64,000 nt of DNA from Haloarcula taiwanensis (GTDB taxonomy: Archaea > Halobacteriota > Halobacteria > Halobacteriales > Haloarculaceae): NCBI GenBank assembly GCA_002844335.1, contig CP019154.1, positions 806,001 to 870,000 on the forward strand, in the 5' to 3' direction. Below, one piece after another: positions 24,118-33,546 of this stretch. The notes below the pieces were generated by a model. That model saw only the letters and a list, made by a program, of their open reading frames with translations, did not search any database and was not told where the DNA came from. Every line of letters starts with the position of its first letter. The stretch's first letter is position 1. The position numbers were made by a program, and so were the translations under genes.

Positions 24118-25944
24118 CTATTCGAGGTGGTGGTAGTCGAGTTCGTAGCCGACATCGACTGCCTCGCTGACTTCGTCGCTCGGCTCGCCGACGCCGCGAG
24201 TCGTCAGTTCGAGCCCGGTGTCGCCGCGGTTCACGAGGATGTTTCTCCGCCAGTCGGGGTCCACGTCGGAGGCGTCGGTGCGGTAGTGTGCGCCGCGTGA
24301 CTCGTCGCGCTCGCGCGCGCTCAACAGCAACGCCTCAGCGACCGTGAGGCTGAACGAAAGGTCGACAGCGAGTTCGAACGACAGGCTGGTTCGGTCGCCG
24401 TCGACGCCGATGTCCCCCGTCCGCTCGCGCAGGTCCCGAAGTTTCTCCAGCCCGGCCGACAGCGAGTCCTCGGTGCGGAGGATGCCGGCATGCTCCCACA
24501 GCAAGTCGCCGAGGTCCGCGAGGAGTTGTTCGGGAGTCTCATCGCCGTCCGAGGCTGCCAGTTCCCGCAGCGACCGGAACTCGCGCTCGGCGACGGCACG
24601 CTGTCCGTCCGGCAGGGCGTCGTCGCGGTCGTCATCTGTTACCTGCGCCGCGACGTGGTCGCCGACGAGCGCTCCGATGGCGACCGTCTCCGCAAGTGAG
24701 TTCCCGCCGAGGCGGTTCGCACCGTGAACGCCTGCGACTGTCTCACCGACAGCGTAGAGTCCACCAACGCCGGTTTCCCCGGTCTCGAAGTCGATATCGA
24801 CGCCACCCATCGAATAGTGGGCTGTTGGCGCGACTTCCATTGGCTTCTCTGTGATGTCGACGCCGAGGTCCATGAACCGCTCGTACATCCGCGGGAGCCG
24901 CGATTTGATGTACTCGTCGTCACGATGGGAGATATCCAGATAGACGCCGCCGTTCTCCGTTCCACGGCCTTCGCGGAGTTCCTGTGCGATGGCGCGGGCC
25001 ACCACGTCCCGCGCGTCGAGTTCCATCTGGTCCGGGGAGTACTCCTCCATGAACCGCTCGCCCTTGGCGTTGAGCAACCGACCGCCCTCGCCGCGGACCG
25101 CTTCGGTGACGAGTCGGCCGTCCCAGTCCTCGCCGTAGCGGTCGCCGACCATCCCCGTCGGGTGGAACTGGACGAACTCCATGTCCATCAGCGACGCACC
25201 GGCGTCGAGCGCCAGCGCCGGGCCGTCGCCGTTGTTCTCCTCGTCGCGCGAGGAGTGGCGGTTGTACAGTGCGGAGGAGCCACCCGCCGCCAGGACGACG
25301 TGGTTCGATTCGAAGAGAATGAACTCGCCGCTCTCCATGTCGTAGCCGGCCGCGCCGTAGACGCGGTCGCCGTCCGAGAGCAGGCGCGTAACCATCACGT
25401 TGTCGCGGTAGGGAATTTCGAGCGACTGGGCCCTGTCGACGAGCGTGTCCAGCATCGCCTCGCCCGTGCGGTCGCCGACGAAGCAGGTCCGGCGGAACGA
25501 CTGCGCGCCGAAGTACCGCTGATTTATCTTGCCGTCTTCGGTGCGGTCGAACGGCATCCCCCAGTCGTCGAGTTCCCGGATGCGGTCGGGCATGTGCTTG
25601 GCGGTTAGCTCGACCGCTTTCGGATCGTTGATGAAATGCCCTTCGTCCAGCGTATCCGCCGCATGGATGGTCCAGTCGTCTTCGGGGTCCAGCGACCCCA
25701 GCGAGGCGTTGATACCGCCGGCCGCCCACGTCGTGTGGGCGTCGCCGTGGTCCCGCTTGCCGATGACCAGCGGCTCGACACCGTTCTCGGCAAGTCCGAT
25801 GGCAACCCGCGCCCCGGCAGCGCCAGCGCCGATGACCAGCACTGGAACCGACACCGTCTCGTAGTCGACTGCCGGGCCTGCGTCGCTCGCCCGACCGTCG
25901 GCAGCCTGCTCGCCGTCAGCGGATGGCTTCTGTGGTGTCATCAT
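24118..25944 (-). CDS. FAD-dependent oxidoreductase of the succinate dehydrogenase/L-aspartate oxidase family
   Basis: This 608-aa flavoprotein has the N-terminal FAD dinucleotide motif VPVLVIGAGAAGARVAIGLAENG near residues 33-55, then HTTWAAGGINASLG. Family blocks include VQFHPTGM, AVRGEGGRLLNAKGERFMEEY with the catalytic Arg region, ELDARDVVARAIAQEL, PTAHYSMGGVDID and GANRLGGNSLAETV. The C-terminal helical domain starts near 450. No iron-sulfur or membrane subunit lies nearby, so it may be soluble fumarate reductase- or NadB-like. TGATAAGTGC at 25961-25970 lies 20-26 nt before the ATG and fits a leaderless promoter. Confidence 0.85.
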   Translation of the reverse strand: MMTPQKPSADGEQAADGRASDAGPAVDYETVSVPVLVIGAGAAGARVAIGLAENGVEPLVIGKRDHGDAHTTWAAGGINASLGSLDPEDDWTIHAADTLDEGHFINDPKAVELTAKHMPDRIRELDDWGMPFDRTEDGKINQRYFGAQSFRRTCFVGDRTGEAMLDTLVDRAQSLEIPYRDNVMVTRLLSDGDRVYGAAGYDMESGEFILFESNHVVLAAGGSSALYNRHSSRDEENNGDGPALALDAGASLMDMEFVQFHPTGMVGDRYGEDWDGRLVTEAVRGEGGRLLNAKGERFMEEYSPDQMELDARDVVARAIAQELREGRGTENGGVYLDISHRDDEYIKSRLPRMYERFMDLGVDITEKPMEVAPTAHYSMGGVDIDFETGETGVGGLYAVGETVAGVHGANRLGGNSLAETVAIGALVGDHVAAQVTDDDRDDALPDGQRAVAEREFRSLRELAASDGDETPEQLLADLGDLLWEHAGILRTEDSLSAGLEKLRDLRERTGDIGVDGDRTSLSFELAVDLSFSLTVAEALLLSARERDESRGAHYRTDASDVDPDWRRNILVNRGDTGLELTTRGVGEPSDEVSEAVDVGYELDYHHLE

Positions 25945-25960
25945 GTCGTGTAAGGGCTGT

Positions 25961-26008
25961 GCACTTATCAGGGCTTCGCGCGCACGCGCACGCGGAGCCG
26001 CCGAAGCC
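25961..26008. promoter_or_regulatory. Promoter and hairpin between flavoprotein and NhaC genes
   Basis: TGATAAGTGC (minus strand, 25961-25970) is the TATA-like box of the flavoprotein gene. Next to it, GGCTTCG at 25972-25978 pairs perfectly with CGAAGCC at 26002-26008 around a GC-rich 23-nt loop. This could be the NhaC transcript end or part of the flavoprotein promoter. Confidence 0.35.
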
Positions 26009-26035
26009 TGCCCTTACTGTCGGTGGTCAGGGCCG

Positions 26036-27514
26036 TTAGTCCTCGCCAGCCGTCACCGACCCAGTGCCACCGGACTGCATGGCCGTCTCGTCGGCGTCAG
26101 CTCGGTCCGCAGAGACAATCTGCCAGCCGGTGACCCCCATGAACAGCAGTACGAGCGGCGAGAGGAAGCCAAAGAAGTAGTACGGTGCGTATTCAAGCGT
26201 CGGGACCCCGAGCGTGCCGGCCATGAACAGCCCGCCGCTGCTCCACGGAATAAGCGCACTCGTCGTCGTGCCCGACGCTTCGATGGCCCGGGAGAGGTTC
26301 TGACTATCGAGTCCCTGTTCGTTGTACAGATTCCCGAGCGTCATCCCCGGGACCACGATACTCACGTACTGTTCCGCCGCGAGGATATTCATCGAGACGG
26401 CGGACACAGCGGTCACGCCCGTGAGGCTCGCAACGCTGTGGCAGAGTCGGCCGAGATGGTGGGAAAGGACCGCCAGCACACCGGCCCGTTCGAGCAACCC
26501 GCCCAGCGCGAGCGCGGCGATCGCGATCGTCACAATCCATGCGCCGCCGGTCAGCCCGCCGCTCTCTAGGAGTCCGTTCACGAGTTCCATGCCTGTTTCT
26601 GGGGCCGTCCCGGACTGTGCCGCCGACCAGGCAGCGCCGAATCCGGTTCCCTGCACGAGCATCGCGGTCCCGACGCCCGCGAAGACGCCTGTTCCGAGCG
26701 TCGGCAGGGCGGGGATGCCACGCAGCGCAAGTCCAAAGGTCACGACGACCGGCAAAAATACGAGCGGCGAGACGACGTACGTGGTTTCAATGGCCGCCTG
26801 AATGGACGCAACGCGGTCCGAGGGAATGGCCCCAGCGGCCCGCAGTCCGAGGCCGGCGTACAGGAGGACGGCAATCGTGAACGCGACGAGCGTGCCGGCC
26901 CGCATCGCGTTGATGTGTTCGTACAGGTCCGTGTCTGTCACTGCGGCGGCCAGGTTCGTCGTATCCGAGAGCGGAGACTGCTTGTCTCCCGTGTATGCCC
27001 CGCTGAGAATCGCGCCGGCAGTCATCGGCTCGGAAATTCCCAGGCCCGACCCGATACCGATGAGCGCGACCCCGAGCGTCCCGGCCGTCGTCCACGAGGA
27101 GCCAACGGCGAAGGAGATGATCGCGGAGAGGATAGCCGCCACCGGGAGAAACACCGTCGGTGTGAACAACTCCAGCCCGAAGTACATAAGACTGGGAATC
27201 GTGCCCGCCTGAATCCACGACGCGATGAGCGCGTACACGGTGAACATGATGAGAATCACACGCATGCCCATGAGCAGGCTGCTGGCGATCCCGTCGTACA
27301 GGTCTTCCCACGTCAGCCCGAGGTGATACCGTGCGAACAGGCCGGTGAAGGCAATCCCCCAGAACAGCGGGAACTGTGGGTCCAAGTCGAAGGCAATGAG
27401 GCCCACACTGAGGAACACGATCATTCCCGCAATCGGCACGAGCGCGGCACCCAGCGACGGGCGCTCAGACGGGTCGATATCGTCGAAAAGCCGGGGTTCG
27501 AACTCGACCATCAC
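26036..27514 (-). CDS. nhaC: NhaC family Na+/H+ antiporter
   Basis: This 492-aa membrane protein has about 12 hydrophobic helices. NhaC features: LGAALVPIAGMIVFLSVGLI at the start, the broken-helix region SFAVGSSWTTAGTLGVALIG and GAYTGDKQSPLSDTTNLAA, and in the second half TLGNLYNEQGLDSQNLSRAIE with SGTTTSALIPWSSGGLFMAG. It expels Na+ in exchange for H+, a key function in haloarchaea. It has a short acidic C-terminal tail. It lies downstream of an empty stretch of about 200 bp and ahead of the flavoprotein gene on the same strand, with separate promoters likely. Confidence 0.92.
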   Translation of the reverse strand: MMVEFEPRLFDDIDPSERPSLGAALVPIAGMIVFLSVGLIAFDLDPQFPLFWGIAFTGLFARYHLGLTWEDLYDGIASSLLMGMRVILIMFTVYALIASWIQAGTIPSLMYFGLELFTPTVFLPVAAILSAIISFAVGSSWTTAGTLGVALIGIGSGLGISEPMTAGAILSGAYTGDKQSPLSDTTNLAAAVTDTDLYEHINAMRAGTLVAFTIAVLLYAGLGLRAAGAIPSDRVASIQAAIETTYVVSPLVFLPVVVTFGLALRGIPALPTLGTGVFAGVGTAMLVQGTGFGAAWSAAQSGTAPETGMELVNGLLESGGLTGGAWIVTIAIAALALGGLLERAGVLAVLSHHLGRLCHSVASLTGVTAVSAVSMNILAAEQYVSIVVPGMTLGNLYNEQGLDSQNLSRAIEASGTTTSALIPWSSGGLFMAGTLGVPTLEYAPYYFFGFLSPLVLLFMGVTGWQIVSADRADADETAMQSGGTGSVTAGED

Positions 27515-27713
27515 CGCCCCCCGTCGCGCCTATCCGGCAGGACTCTGGCGTGGCTCTGGTCTGGAACCGGTGCTTCCCGCCAGCCCTGTCGAGACGCTCC
27601 GATACGCCCGTTTCGAACAGTTGCGACGGCACCGCGTGTCATACTGATATCGGCGATAGCCACAGGTGGGTTAAAACAGACTTCATTCCGGTGCCGGCGT
27701 GTGGATTGGTAGC

Positions 27714-28826
27714 TTACGACTGCCTGTCGACGATGTGGGTGTCTGTCGGGGCAAAACCGACAGTCACGGTGCCGGTCGGCGGGTCTTCGGCTCGCAACAG
27801 GAGTTCTCGGCCCTTCCAGTCGAGGTGCACACGCGTGGTCTCCCCGAGGAACTCCGCGCTCGTGACGGTCGCCGTCAGCGCGTTTCGGTCGGCGTCGACA
27901 GCAAGCCGCTCCGGCCGAACGCAGAACGTGAGTTGGTCCCCGGACGAGACTGTCGCCGGGTCGCCGTCACCTTCCAGAGCAACTGCAAGCGTCGTCCCGT
28001 CGACCGTCACGTCCGCGATGGGTTGGCCACTCTCAGCACCAGAATCGCCGACATCATCGGTCGACCGCACCGCGGTTACCGCACCACTGAGAACGTTGTT
28101 GTCGCCGACAAAGGTGGCGACGAACTCAGTCGCCGGCTCGCGGTAGATGGTCCGCGGTGGCGCGACCTGTTCCGGTGTCCCGTCGCGCATGACTGCCACG
28201 CGGTCGGACACGGCCAGGGCCTCCTCCTGGTCGTGGGTGACATAAATCGTCGTAATACCCAGCTCCTGCTGAATCTCGCGAACCTGCACACGCAACCGTT
28301 CCCGGAGCTTCGCATCGAGGGCGCTCATCGGCTCATCGAGCAAGAGCACGTCGGGGCCGGGAGCCAGTGCGCGGGCCATCGCTACTCGCTGTTGCTGACC
28401 GCCGGACAGCGTGTCGGGGTCCCGGTCAGCCATCCCGCCGAGGTCCACCAGTTCAAGCAGCTCACGCACCCGGGCCTCGTCGCTGCCGCCGCCCGGCGGG
28501 TCGGTGAAGGAGAGTCCGTAAGCGATGTTCTCCCCGACGGTCATGTGCGGGAACAGCGCGTAATTCTGGAAGACGACGCCCACGTCGCGGTCCTCCGGCG
28601 GGACGCCGGTGGCTGACGTGCCGCCGAATCGGACTTCGCCCTGTGTGGGGTCTTCGAACCCGGCGATAAGCCGGAGTGTCGTCGTTTTCCCACAGCCGGA
28701 GGGACCGACCAGCGTGAAGAACTCGCCGTCCTGAATCGACAGCGAGAGGTCGGAGACGGCGGTCGTCTCGCCGTAGCGTCTGGTGACGCCGTCGAGTTCG
28801 ACCGCCGGCGGGGCAGTCCGGTTCAC
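27714..28826 (-). CDS. ABC transporter ATP-binding protein, thiamine/iron type
   Basis: This 370-aa protein starts with GTG at 28826 (VNRTAPPAVELDGVTRRYGE). Walker A is VGPSGCGKTTTLRL, the Q loop VVFQNYALFPHM, the ABC signature TLSGGQQQRVAMARAL, Walker B DVLLLDEPMSALDAKLR and the H loop VTHDQEEAL. A C-terminal TOBE-like region (about 270-365, FCVRPERLAV) marks the CUT1/FbpC-type subfamily. It powers the importer formed with the permease (28852-30687) and binding protein (30700-31812); its start is 25 bp after the permease stop. Thiamine is inferred from the binding protein. Confidence 0.92.
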   Translation of the reverse strand: MNRTAPPAVELDGVTRRYGETTAVSDLSLSIQDGEFFTLVGPSGCGKTTTLRLIAGFEDPTQGEVRFGGTSATGVPPEDRDVGVVFQNYALFPHMTVGENIAYGLSFTDPPGGGSDEARVRELLELVDLGGMADRDPDTLSGGQQQRVAMARALAPGPDVLLLDEPMSALDAKLRERLRVQVREIQQELGITTIYVTHDQEEALAVSDRVAVMRDGTPEQVAPPRTIYREPATEFVATFVGDNNVLSGAVTAVRSTDDVGDSGAESGQPIADVTVDGTTLAVALEGDGDPATVSSGDQLTFCVRPERLAVDADRNALTATVTSAEFLGETTRVHLDWKGRELLLRAEDPPTGTVTVGFAPTDTHIVDRQS

Positions 28827-28851
28827 GGCAGCACTGTCTGATCGGGGTCCC

Positions 28852-30687
28852 TTAGAACCCAACGTCGTCACCTCCCAGCCGGTCGATGAGCAGGAAGCTC
28901 GCGCTGGTAACCACGAGCAAAACGACACCCATCGCTGTCGCGGGACCGAGGCGGCGACCGATGAACCGCTCGATGGCGATTGGCATCGTGAACTGGTTCG
29001 TCCCCGAGGCAAGCACAATCGTCGCCGAGAACTCCCCGATAGAGATAGCGAACGCGAAGGCGGCCCCAGCGATAACGGCTGGCCACACGAGCGGCAGTTC
29101 GATGTCCAGCAGCGCTCTGGCACGCGGCGCGCCGAGCGCGCGGGCCGATTCGACCAGCGTGTGGTCGATGCTTTCGAGGCCGGGCGCGACCGTCCGAACG
29201 ACGAACGGGTAGCCAGCGACGGCGTGGGCGGCGATGATAGCGAGACCGCCACCGACGGCGAGACGGGTGCCGCCGATTTCGAAACCGAAAACGAGGCCCC
29301 GGAGCAGGCCGAGGCCGACGACGATGCCCGATACGGCGAGCGGCGCCATCGCGACGGCGTCGACGACCTTTCGGCCGCGGTAGTCCCGCGTCGTCAACAC
29401 GGCCACGACGACGCCCATCGGCAGGGCGACGGCGAGGGAGGCGACCCCGAACAGCAGCGAGTTCCGAACGGCGTCCCACGGCTGAACCTGGAACGACGCG
29501 CCGGTCGTCTGCCGCTCGACGAGGAACCGGTAGTTCGACAGCGTCAGCCCCTCCGGCCCGCTGAGGCTGGCCAGCACCATGCTCGCTATCGGCGCGACGA
29601 ACACCGCCAGCGCGACGACGGCGTAGGCGGCGAGCCCGACTCTGGGGAGCAGTTCGCGAGGCGAGAGCGACGGCGGGACCAGCGGCCGGCGCGGCAGCGG
29701 CCGAATTCCCCGCGACCGGACGGTATGCTTGGCTTCGTACCGGAGATACGCGTACAGCAGGCCCAGCGAGATGCCGAGTTCGATGAGCGCGAGGGCGGCC
29801 GCTTCGGCGTACTCCAGATCGCGGATGAGCCGATAGACGAACACTTCGACGGTCGCCAGCTGGAAGCCGCCCAGCGCGAGGACGATGGGAAACGTGCTGA
29901 AGGTGAACACGAAGGTAAGCGCCCCGCCCATCAGCACCGACGGGTACAGTTGCGGGGCGACCACGTCGCGGAACGCACGGAGCGGGCTCGCGCCGAGGCT
30001 CCGGGCCGTCTCGACCGCGCTGGCGTCGACGGACTCCCAGGCGGCGGTCGTCACCCGTGCCACCAGCGGCGCGTTGTAGAACGCGTGGGCGACGACGACG
30101 GCTTCGAGCGTGAACAGGAGATTGACCGGCCCGAGGCCGAGCGCGCCGAGAACGGCGTTGAGCGTCCCCCGCTGTCCGAACGTGGCGACGAAGCCGACGG
30201 CGACCATGATGGACGGGAGGACGAACGGGAGGATGGTCAGCGACCGGAGCGTCCGCCGGCCGGGGAACTCGTAGCGGGCCAGCAGATACGCCGCCGGAAG
30301 ACCGAGTGCAACGCTGGCGACCGTCGACAGCGCCGCCTGGTACGCCGTGAAGCCGATGACGCCCAGCCGTCGGCCCGGCGAGCGGACGCTCTCGATGACG
30401 GCTCCGACTGGCTCGCCGGCGAGCACCCGCGCCGGCTCGCCGAGGTAGAACGGGTCCCGGAGTATCGAGACGAACACCCGCGCTGTCAGGCGGCCGTCGA
30501 CGAGGACGCTGTCGACGAACACCGTCGCCACCGGGTAGTAGAAGATGCCGAGCAGCAGGGCGACGGTCCCCGCCGCGAGCGCGACGAGGGCGCGGCGTTC
30601 GACGCTGTCGCGGATAGCGCGGCGCCGAACGCCGTCGCCACTGCCGCCAGCCTCGCCGTCTCCGCCGCCGTCGGAATCTCGGGCCAC
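28852..30687 (-). CDS. ABC transporter permease, fused double-domain (ThiP/FbpB-like)
   Basis: This 611-aa membrane protein contains two BPD-transporter permease domains in one chain, as in ThiP and FbpB. Each has an EAA loop: the first near SVDASAVETARSLGASPLRAFRDVV, the second near GLESIDHTLVESARALGAPRARALLDIELP, both followed by conserved helices. About 12 hydrophobic segments are visible, and the N-terminus carries an acidic/Gly-rich extension (SDGGGDGEAGG). It starts 12 bp after the binding-protein stop, so the three genes form a tight operon. The longer overlapping frames on both strands are antisense artefacts of GC bias. Confidence 0.92.
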   Translation of the reverse strand: MARDSDGGGDGEAGGSGDGVRRRAIRDSVERRALVALAAGTVALLLGIFYYPVATVFVDSVLVDGRLTARVFVSILRDPFYLGEPARVLAGEPVGAVIESVRSPGRRLGVIGFTAYQAALSTVASVALGLPAAYLLARYEFPGRRTLRSLTILPFVLPSIMVAVGFVATFGQRGTLNAVLGALGLGPVNLLFTLEAVVVAHAFYNAPLVARVTTAAWESVDASAVETARSLGASPLRAFRDVVAPQLYPSVLMGGALTFVFTFSTFPIVLALGGFQLATVEVFVYRLIRDLEYAEAAALALIELGISLGLLYAYLRYEAKHTVRSRGIRPLPRRPLVPPSLSPRELLPRVGLAAYAVVALAVFVAPIASMVLASLSGPEGLTLSNYRFLVERQTTGASFQVQPWDAVRNSLLFGVASLAVALPMGVVVAVLTTRDYRGRKVVDAVAMAPLAVSGIVVGLGLLRGLVFGFEIGGTRLAVGGGLAIIAAHAVAGYPFVVRTVAPGLESIDHTLVESARALGAPRARALLDIELPLVWPAVIAGAAFAFAISIGEFSATIVLASGTNQFTMPIAIERFIGRRLGPATAMGVVLLVVTSASFLLIDRLGGDDVGF

Positions 30688-30699
30688 AGTCCGTGGTCG

Positions 30700-31812
30700 T
30701 TAGTTCGAGGCGAACTGCCGTTCCCAGTCGGAGATCCAGCCCGAGACGGAACCCTTGAGTTCGTCGTAGCCGAAGGTGACCGGCTCCGGGGGCTCCTGTG
30801 CGAGCTCGGCGTAGTCCGCGGGGAGTTCGGCGGATTCCGTCGCCGGGAACTGGACGTTCCGGACGGCGATTTCGCCCTGAATCTCCGGCCGCAACAGGAA
30901 GCCCATGAACTCCCGGGCGAGGTCGGGCGTGTCCGCGCCCTCGAAGACCGCCATCCCCTCGGGGTTGGCGTAGCCCTGGTCGTTCAGGAAGCGAATCTGG
31001 TGTTTCGCCAAGTTGGCGTCGTTCTGGTCGGCAAACACTTGGTCGGTGGAGTAGGAGACGACCATCGGCGCTTCGCCGCCCGACCACGCGCTGTATGCGT
31101 CACTCCAGGAGCCAAGCACCCGAACGTCGTTGTCCTGCAGGTCGCTCCAGTAGTCCAGATAGCCGTCCGGGCCGAACTGCTTGATTGTGTGCAGCAAGAA
31201 CGCCCGCCCGGTCGCGGAACTGGCGGGGTTTTGCGTGATGAGGTCGCCAGCGTGTTCCTCGGCCAGCAGACCGTCGAACGTCTCGGGTGCCGTAGTGGCT
31301 GTGCCGTCGAACACCAGGCTGATGTAGCCGGTGTCGTAGGGAATCGCCCGCCCGTTGGGGTCGAACTGTAACCCCGGCTTGATGTCGTCCTGCCCGGCAA
31401 CGTCGCCGACCTCGGCGAACAGCCCGTCATCGAGATTCTCGTCGACCCGGACGAGGTGGTCCGTGTTCAGTCCGAGGTACATGTCGGCCTCGATGTCGAC
31501 GCCGGCGTTGCGGCGTTCGATGTAGTGGTTGACCTCGTTGCTCGGCGTCTGCCAGATCAGGCGGGCGTCGAACTCCTCCTCGAAGCGCTGTTTCACCCAC
31601 GCACCCGGACTCGTCGACGGCGAGTCGACGAACGCGCTGTACGTCCCGACGACCAGCGTCTCGTCGGCACTCCCGGCGTCGCTGGTGCTCGTCCCGGTGC
31701 CCGTCGACTCGTCCGTGCTCGATTCCTCGCCACCGCCGCCCAGCCCGGCACAGCCGGCCGACGAAACCGACACCGCCGCGCCGGCCGCTGTCAGGAAGGA
31801 ACGCCTATCCAT
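30700..31812 (-). CDS. Thiamine-type ABC transporter substrate-binding lipoprotein
   Basis: This 370-aa protein has a Tat-like leader MDRRSFLTAAGAAVSVSSAG with a lipobox before the first Cys (SAGC), then an acidic Ser/Thr/Gly linker to about residue 48. The mature domain matches TbpA: ETLVVGTYSAFVDSPSTSPG, FDARLIWQTPSNEVNHYI, MYLGLNTDHLVRV, and DNDVRVLGSWSDAYSAWSGG followed by APMVVSYSTDQVFA. It captures thiamine (inferred) outside the cell for the downstream permease and ATPase. ATTAAGTA on the minus strand (31836-31843) lies about 27 nt before the ATG and fits a leaderless promoter. I see no TPP riboswitch. Confidence 0.88.
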   Translation of the reverse strand: MDRRSFLTAAGAAVSVSSAGCAGLGGGGEESSTDESTGTGTSTSDAGSADETLVVGTYSAFVDSPSTSPGAWVKQRFEEEFDARLIWQTPSNEVNHYIERRNAGVDIEADMYLGLNTDHLVRVDENLDDGLFAEVGDVAGQDDIKPGLQFDPNGRAIPYDTGYISLVFDGTATTAPETFDGLLAEEHAGDLITQNPASSATGRAFLLHTIKQFGPDGYLDYWSDLQDNDVRVLGSWSDAYSAWSGGEAPMVVSYSTDQVFADQNDANLAKHQIRFLNDQGYANPEGMAVFEGADTPDLAREFMGFLLRPEIQGEIAVRNVQFPATESAELPADYAELAQEPPEPVTFGYDELKGSVSGWISDWERQFASN

Positions 31813-31835
31813 TACTCCGTGGTCACACCCAGTGG

Positions 31836-31843
31836 TACTTAAT
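31836..31843 (-). promoter_or_regulatory. TATA-like box of the thiamine-type ABC operon
   Basis: ATTAAGTA on the minus strand is centred about 27 nt before the ATG at 31812, the usual spacing for a leaderless haloarchaeal transcript. Confidence 0.4.
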
Positions 31844-31876
31844 CTCGGTGTTCCTGAATTCTAAGGTCTCAGACGT

Positions 31877-32293
31877 TCAAATACCTGCAGCGGCCGTTAT
31901 TATCCCGCGGTACTGCAGGATGGCGATTGAGTTGTAGGCGACGACCGCGAGCGTCACTACTGCGAACAGGGCGAGAAAGACCGTCGCGTTGCGCTCGGAG
32001 AGCAGTCGCCACCCGGCGACCAGCCACAGCATCGCCCCGAACTTCACGACCCAGAGGCCCGCCAGCCCGAACTCCGCAAGCATCGTGCTGACGACGACGT
32101 TGCCCTCCTGCAGGCCGACCGTGAGGCCGGTCATCGTCAGGAGGACGTCACCGACTGTTGCGACGAGGATGACTGTCCAGAGCACCGCATGCGTAGGCGA
32201 CAGGTGGTGTTCTCGCCAGAGTGTCCCCCTCTCACTGTCTGCCTCCGGACCCTCTTTGCCGAGCATCATGGCTATGTTGGGCGGAAATGGCAT
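31877..32293 (-). CDS. DUF5658-like membrane protein
   Basis: This 138-aa protein starts MPFPPNIAMMLGKEGPEADS, then has three or four hydrophobic helices: AVLWTVILVATVGDVLLTM, TMLAEFGLAGLWVVKFGAML and VFLALFAVVTLAVVAYNS. The pattern of a V/I-G-D-x-x-L-T helix, a G-x-x-E/V-x-N element and a K-F-x-x-M helix resembles haloarchaeal DUF5658. Function is unknown. It diverges from the E1-alpha gene; a longer reading start at 32398 would overlap that gene and its promoter, so the inner start is used. Confidence 0.6.
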   Translation of the reverse strand: MPFPPNIAMMLGKEGPEADSERGTLWREHHLSPTHAVLWTVILVATVGDVLLTMTGLTVGLQEGNVVVSTMLAEFGLAGLWVVKFGAMLWLVAGWRLLSERNATVFLALFAVVTLAVVAYNSIAILQYRGIITAAAGI

Positions 32294-32391
32294 GAATACT
32301 CGGGCCAGATTGTCGGTGCGTGCTGGAGTGGCTTGACTGACCAGAGCCGAACACAGCTTTTTGACGGTCCTCTCCGAGGGTAGAATACGAA

Positions 32392-33504
32392 ATGACACAG
32401 GACGTTCTCAACCGAGCGCCTGACGACCGTATACAGGCGCTCGATTCAGAGGGTGAGATCGTCGACCCGGACCTCATCCCGGACCTGTCTGATGAGGAAC
32501 TGGTGTCGATGTACCGCGATATGCGCTTTGCCCGCCGGTTCGACGAGCGGATGATAAGCCTCCAGCGACAGGGTCGGCTCGGCACCTACTCATCGCTGGC
32601 GGGCCAAGAGGGGGCACAGGTCGGGTCGACGTACGCGCTGGCCGACGAGGACACCATCTTCTACCAGTACCGGGAACACGGCGCGCTCGTCGCCCGTGGG
32701 CTCCCCTGGGAGTACGTTCTCTACTGGATGGGTCACGAAGCGGGTAACGCCGCTCTCGGCGACGTGAACGTGTTCCCGCTGAACATCTCCATCGGCGCGC
32801 ATCTGCCCCACGCCGTCGGGTGGTCGTGGGCGGCGAGAAAAAATGGCGACGAGCGAGCGGGCGTCGTCCACTTCGGCGACGGGGCCACCAGCGAGGGAGA
32901 CTTCCACGAGGCGATGAACTTCGCGGGCGTGTTCGAGACGCCGACGGTGTTCTTCTGTAACAACAACCAGTGGGCCATCTCCGTGCCGCGGGAGCGCCAG
33001 ACCGCCAGCGAGACGCTCGCGCAGAAAGCCGACGCCTACGGCTTCGACGGCGTGCAGGTCGACGGCATGGACCCCCTTGCGACCTACACCGTCACCGAAG
33101 CCGCCAGAGAGCGGGCTGTGGGAGCCGACGGCGGGGAGCAGGAGCCCATCTTCGTCGAAGCCGTCCAGTACCGCTTCGGTGCGCACACGACCGCCGACGA
33201 CCCGGACGTGTACCGGGACGAGGCGGAGGTCGAGCAGTGGCGCGAACGCGACCCGCTGGACCGCATGGAAGCGTTTCTCCGGAACTGCAGTCTACTGGAC
33301 GACAGGAAACTCGACGTGATGGACGACACCATCGACGAGCGCCTCGGCGAGATTATCGACAACGCCGAGGCCCACGCCGCGGACCCGACGGACCTCTTCG
33401 CCGACGTGTACGCCGAGTCGACGCCGAATATCGACGAGCAACGCGAGTACTTCGAGAGGCTCCGAGAACGCCACGGCGACGACGCGCTACTGGAGTCCGA
33501 GTAG
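32392..33504 (+). CDS. pdhA: 2-oxoacid dehydrogenase E1 component, alpha subunit
   Basis: This 370-aa ThDP enzyme matches E1-alpha of pyruvate/branched-chain dehydrogenases: MRFARRFDERMISLQRQGRL, GTYSSLAGQEGAQVGSTYAL, FYQYREHGALVARGLPWEYV, and the ThDP motif GDGATSEGDFHEAMNFA ending in NNNQWAISVP. The phosphorylation-loop-like YRFGAHTTADDPDVYR is present. It should pair with an E1-beta, E2 and E3, but none is adjacent; the next genes are unrelated. It may supply an alternative alpha subunit to a complex encoded elsewhere, or act with a distant partner. A GTAGAATAC element precedes the ATG. Confidence 0.88.
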   Translation: MTQDVLNRAPDDRIQALDSEGEIVDPDLIPDLSDEELVSMYRDMRFARRFDERMISLQRQGRLGTYSSLAGQEGAQVGSTYALADEDTIFYQYREHGALVARGLPWEYVLYWMGHEAGNAALGDVNVFPLNISIGAHLPHAVGWSWAARKNGDERAGVVHFGDGATSEGDFHEAMNFAGVFETPTVFFCNNNQWAISVPRERQTASETLAQKADAYGFDGVQVDGMDPLATYTVTEAARERAVGADGGEQEPIFVEAVQYRFGAHTTADDPDVYRDEAEVEQWRERDPLDRMEAFLRNCSLLDDRKLDVMDDTIDERLGEIIDNAEAHAADPTDLFADVYAESTPNIDEQREYFERLRERHGDDALLESE

Positions 33505-33546
33505 CCGACCGAGCCTGTTATTGCCGTCCCCGCGCTCCCGTCTACT

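Noticed and set aside
28783..31371. 862-codon plus-strand frame opposite the ABC transporter genes
   Set aside because: It is antisense to three clear transporter genes and its translation is Arg/Asp/Glu-rich with no family likeness. High GC at third codon positions creates such long frames.
31813..31876. TPP riboswitch before the thiamine-type ABC operon
   Set aside because: Only about 60 bp is available and no thi-box pairing is seen; the TATA-like box puts the start at the ATG.
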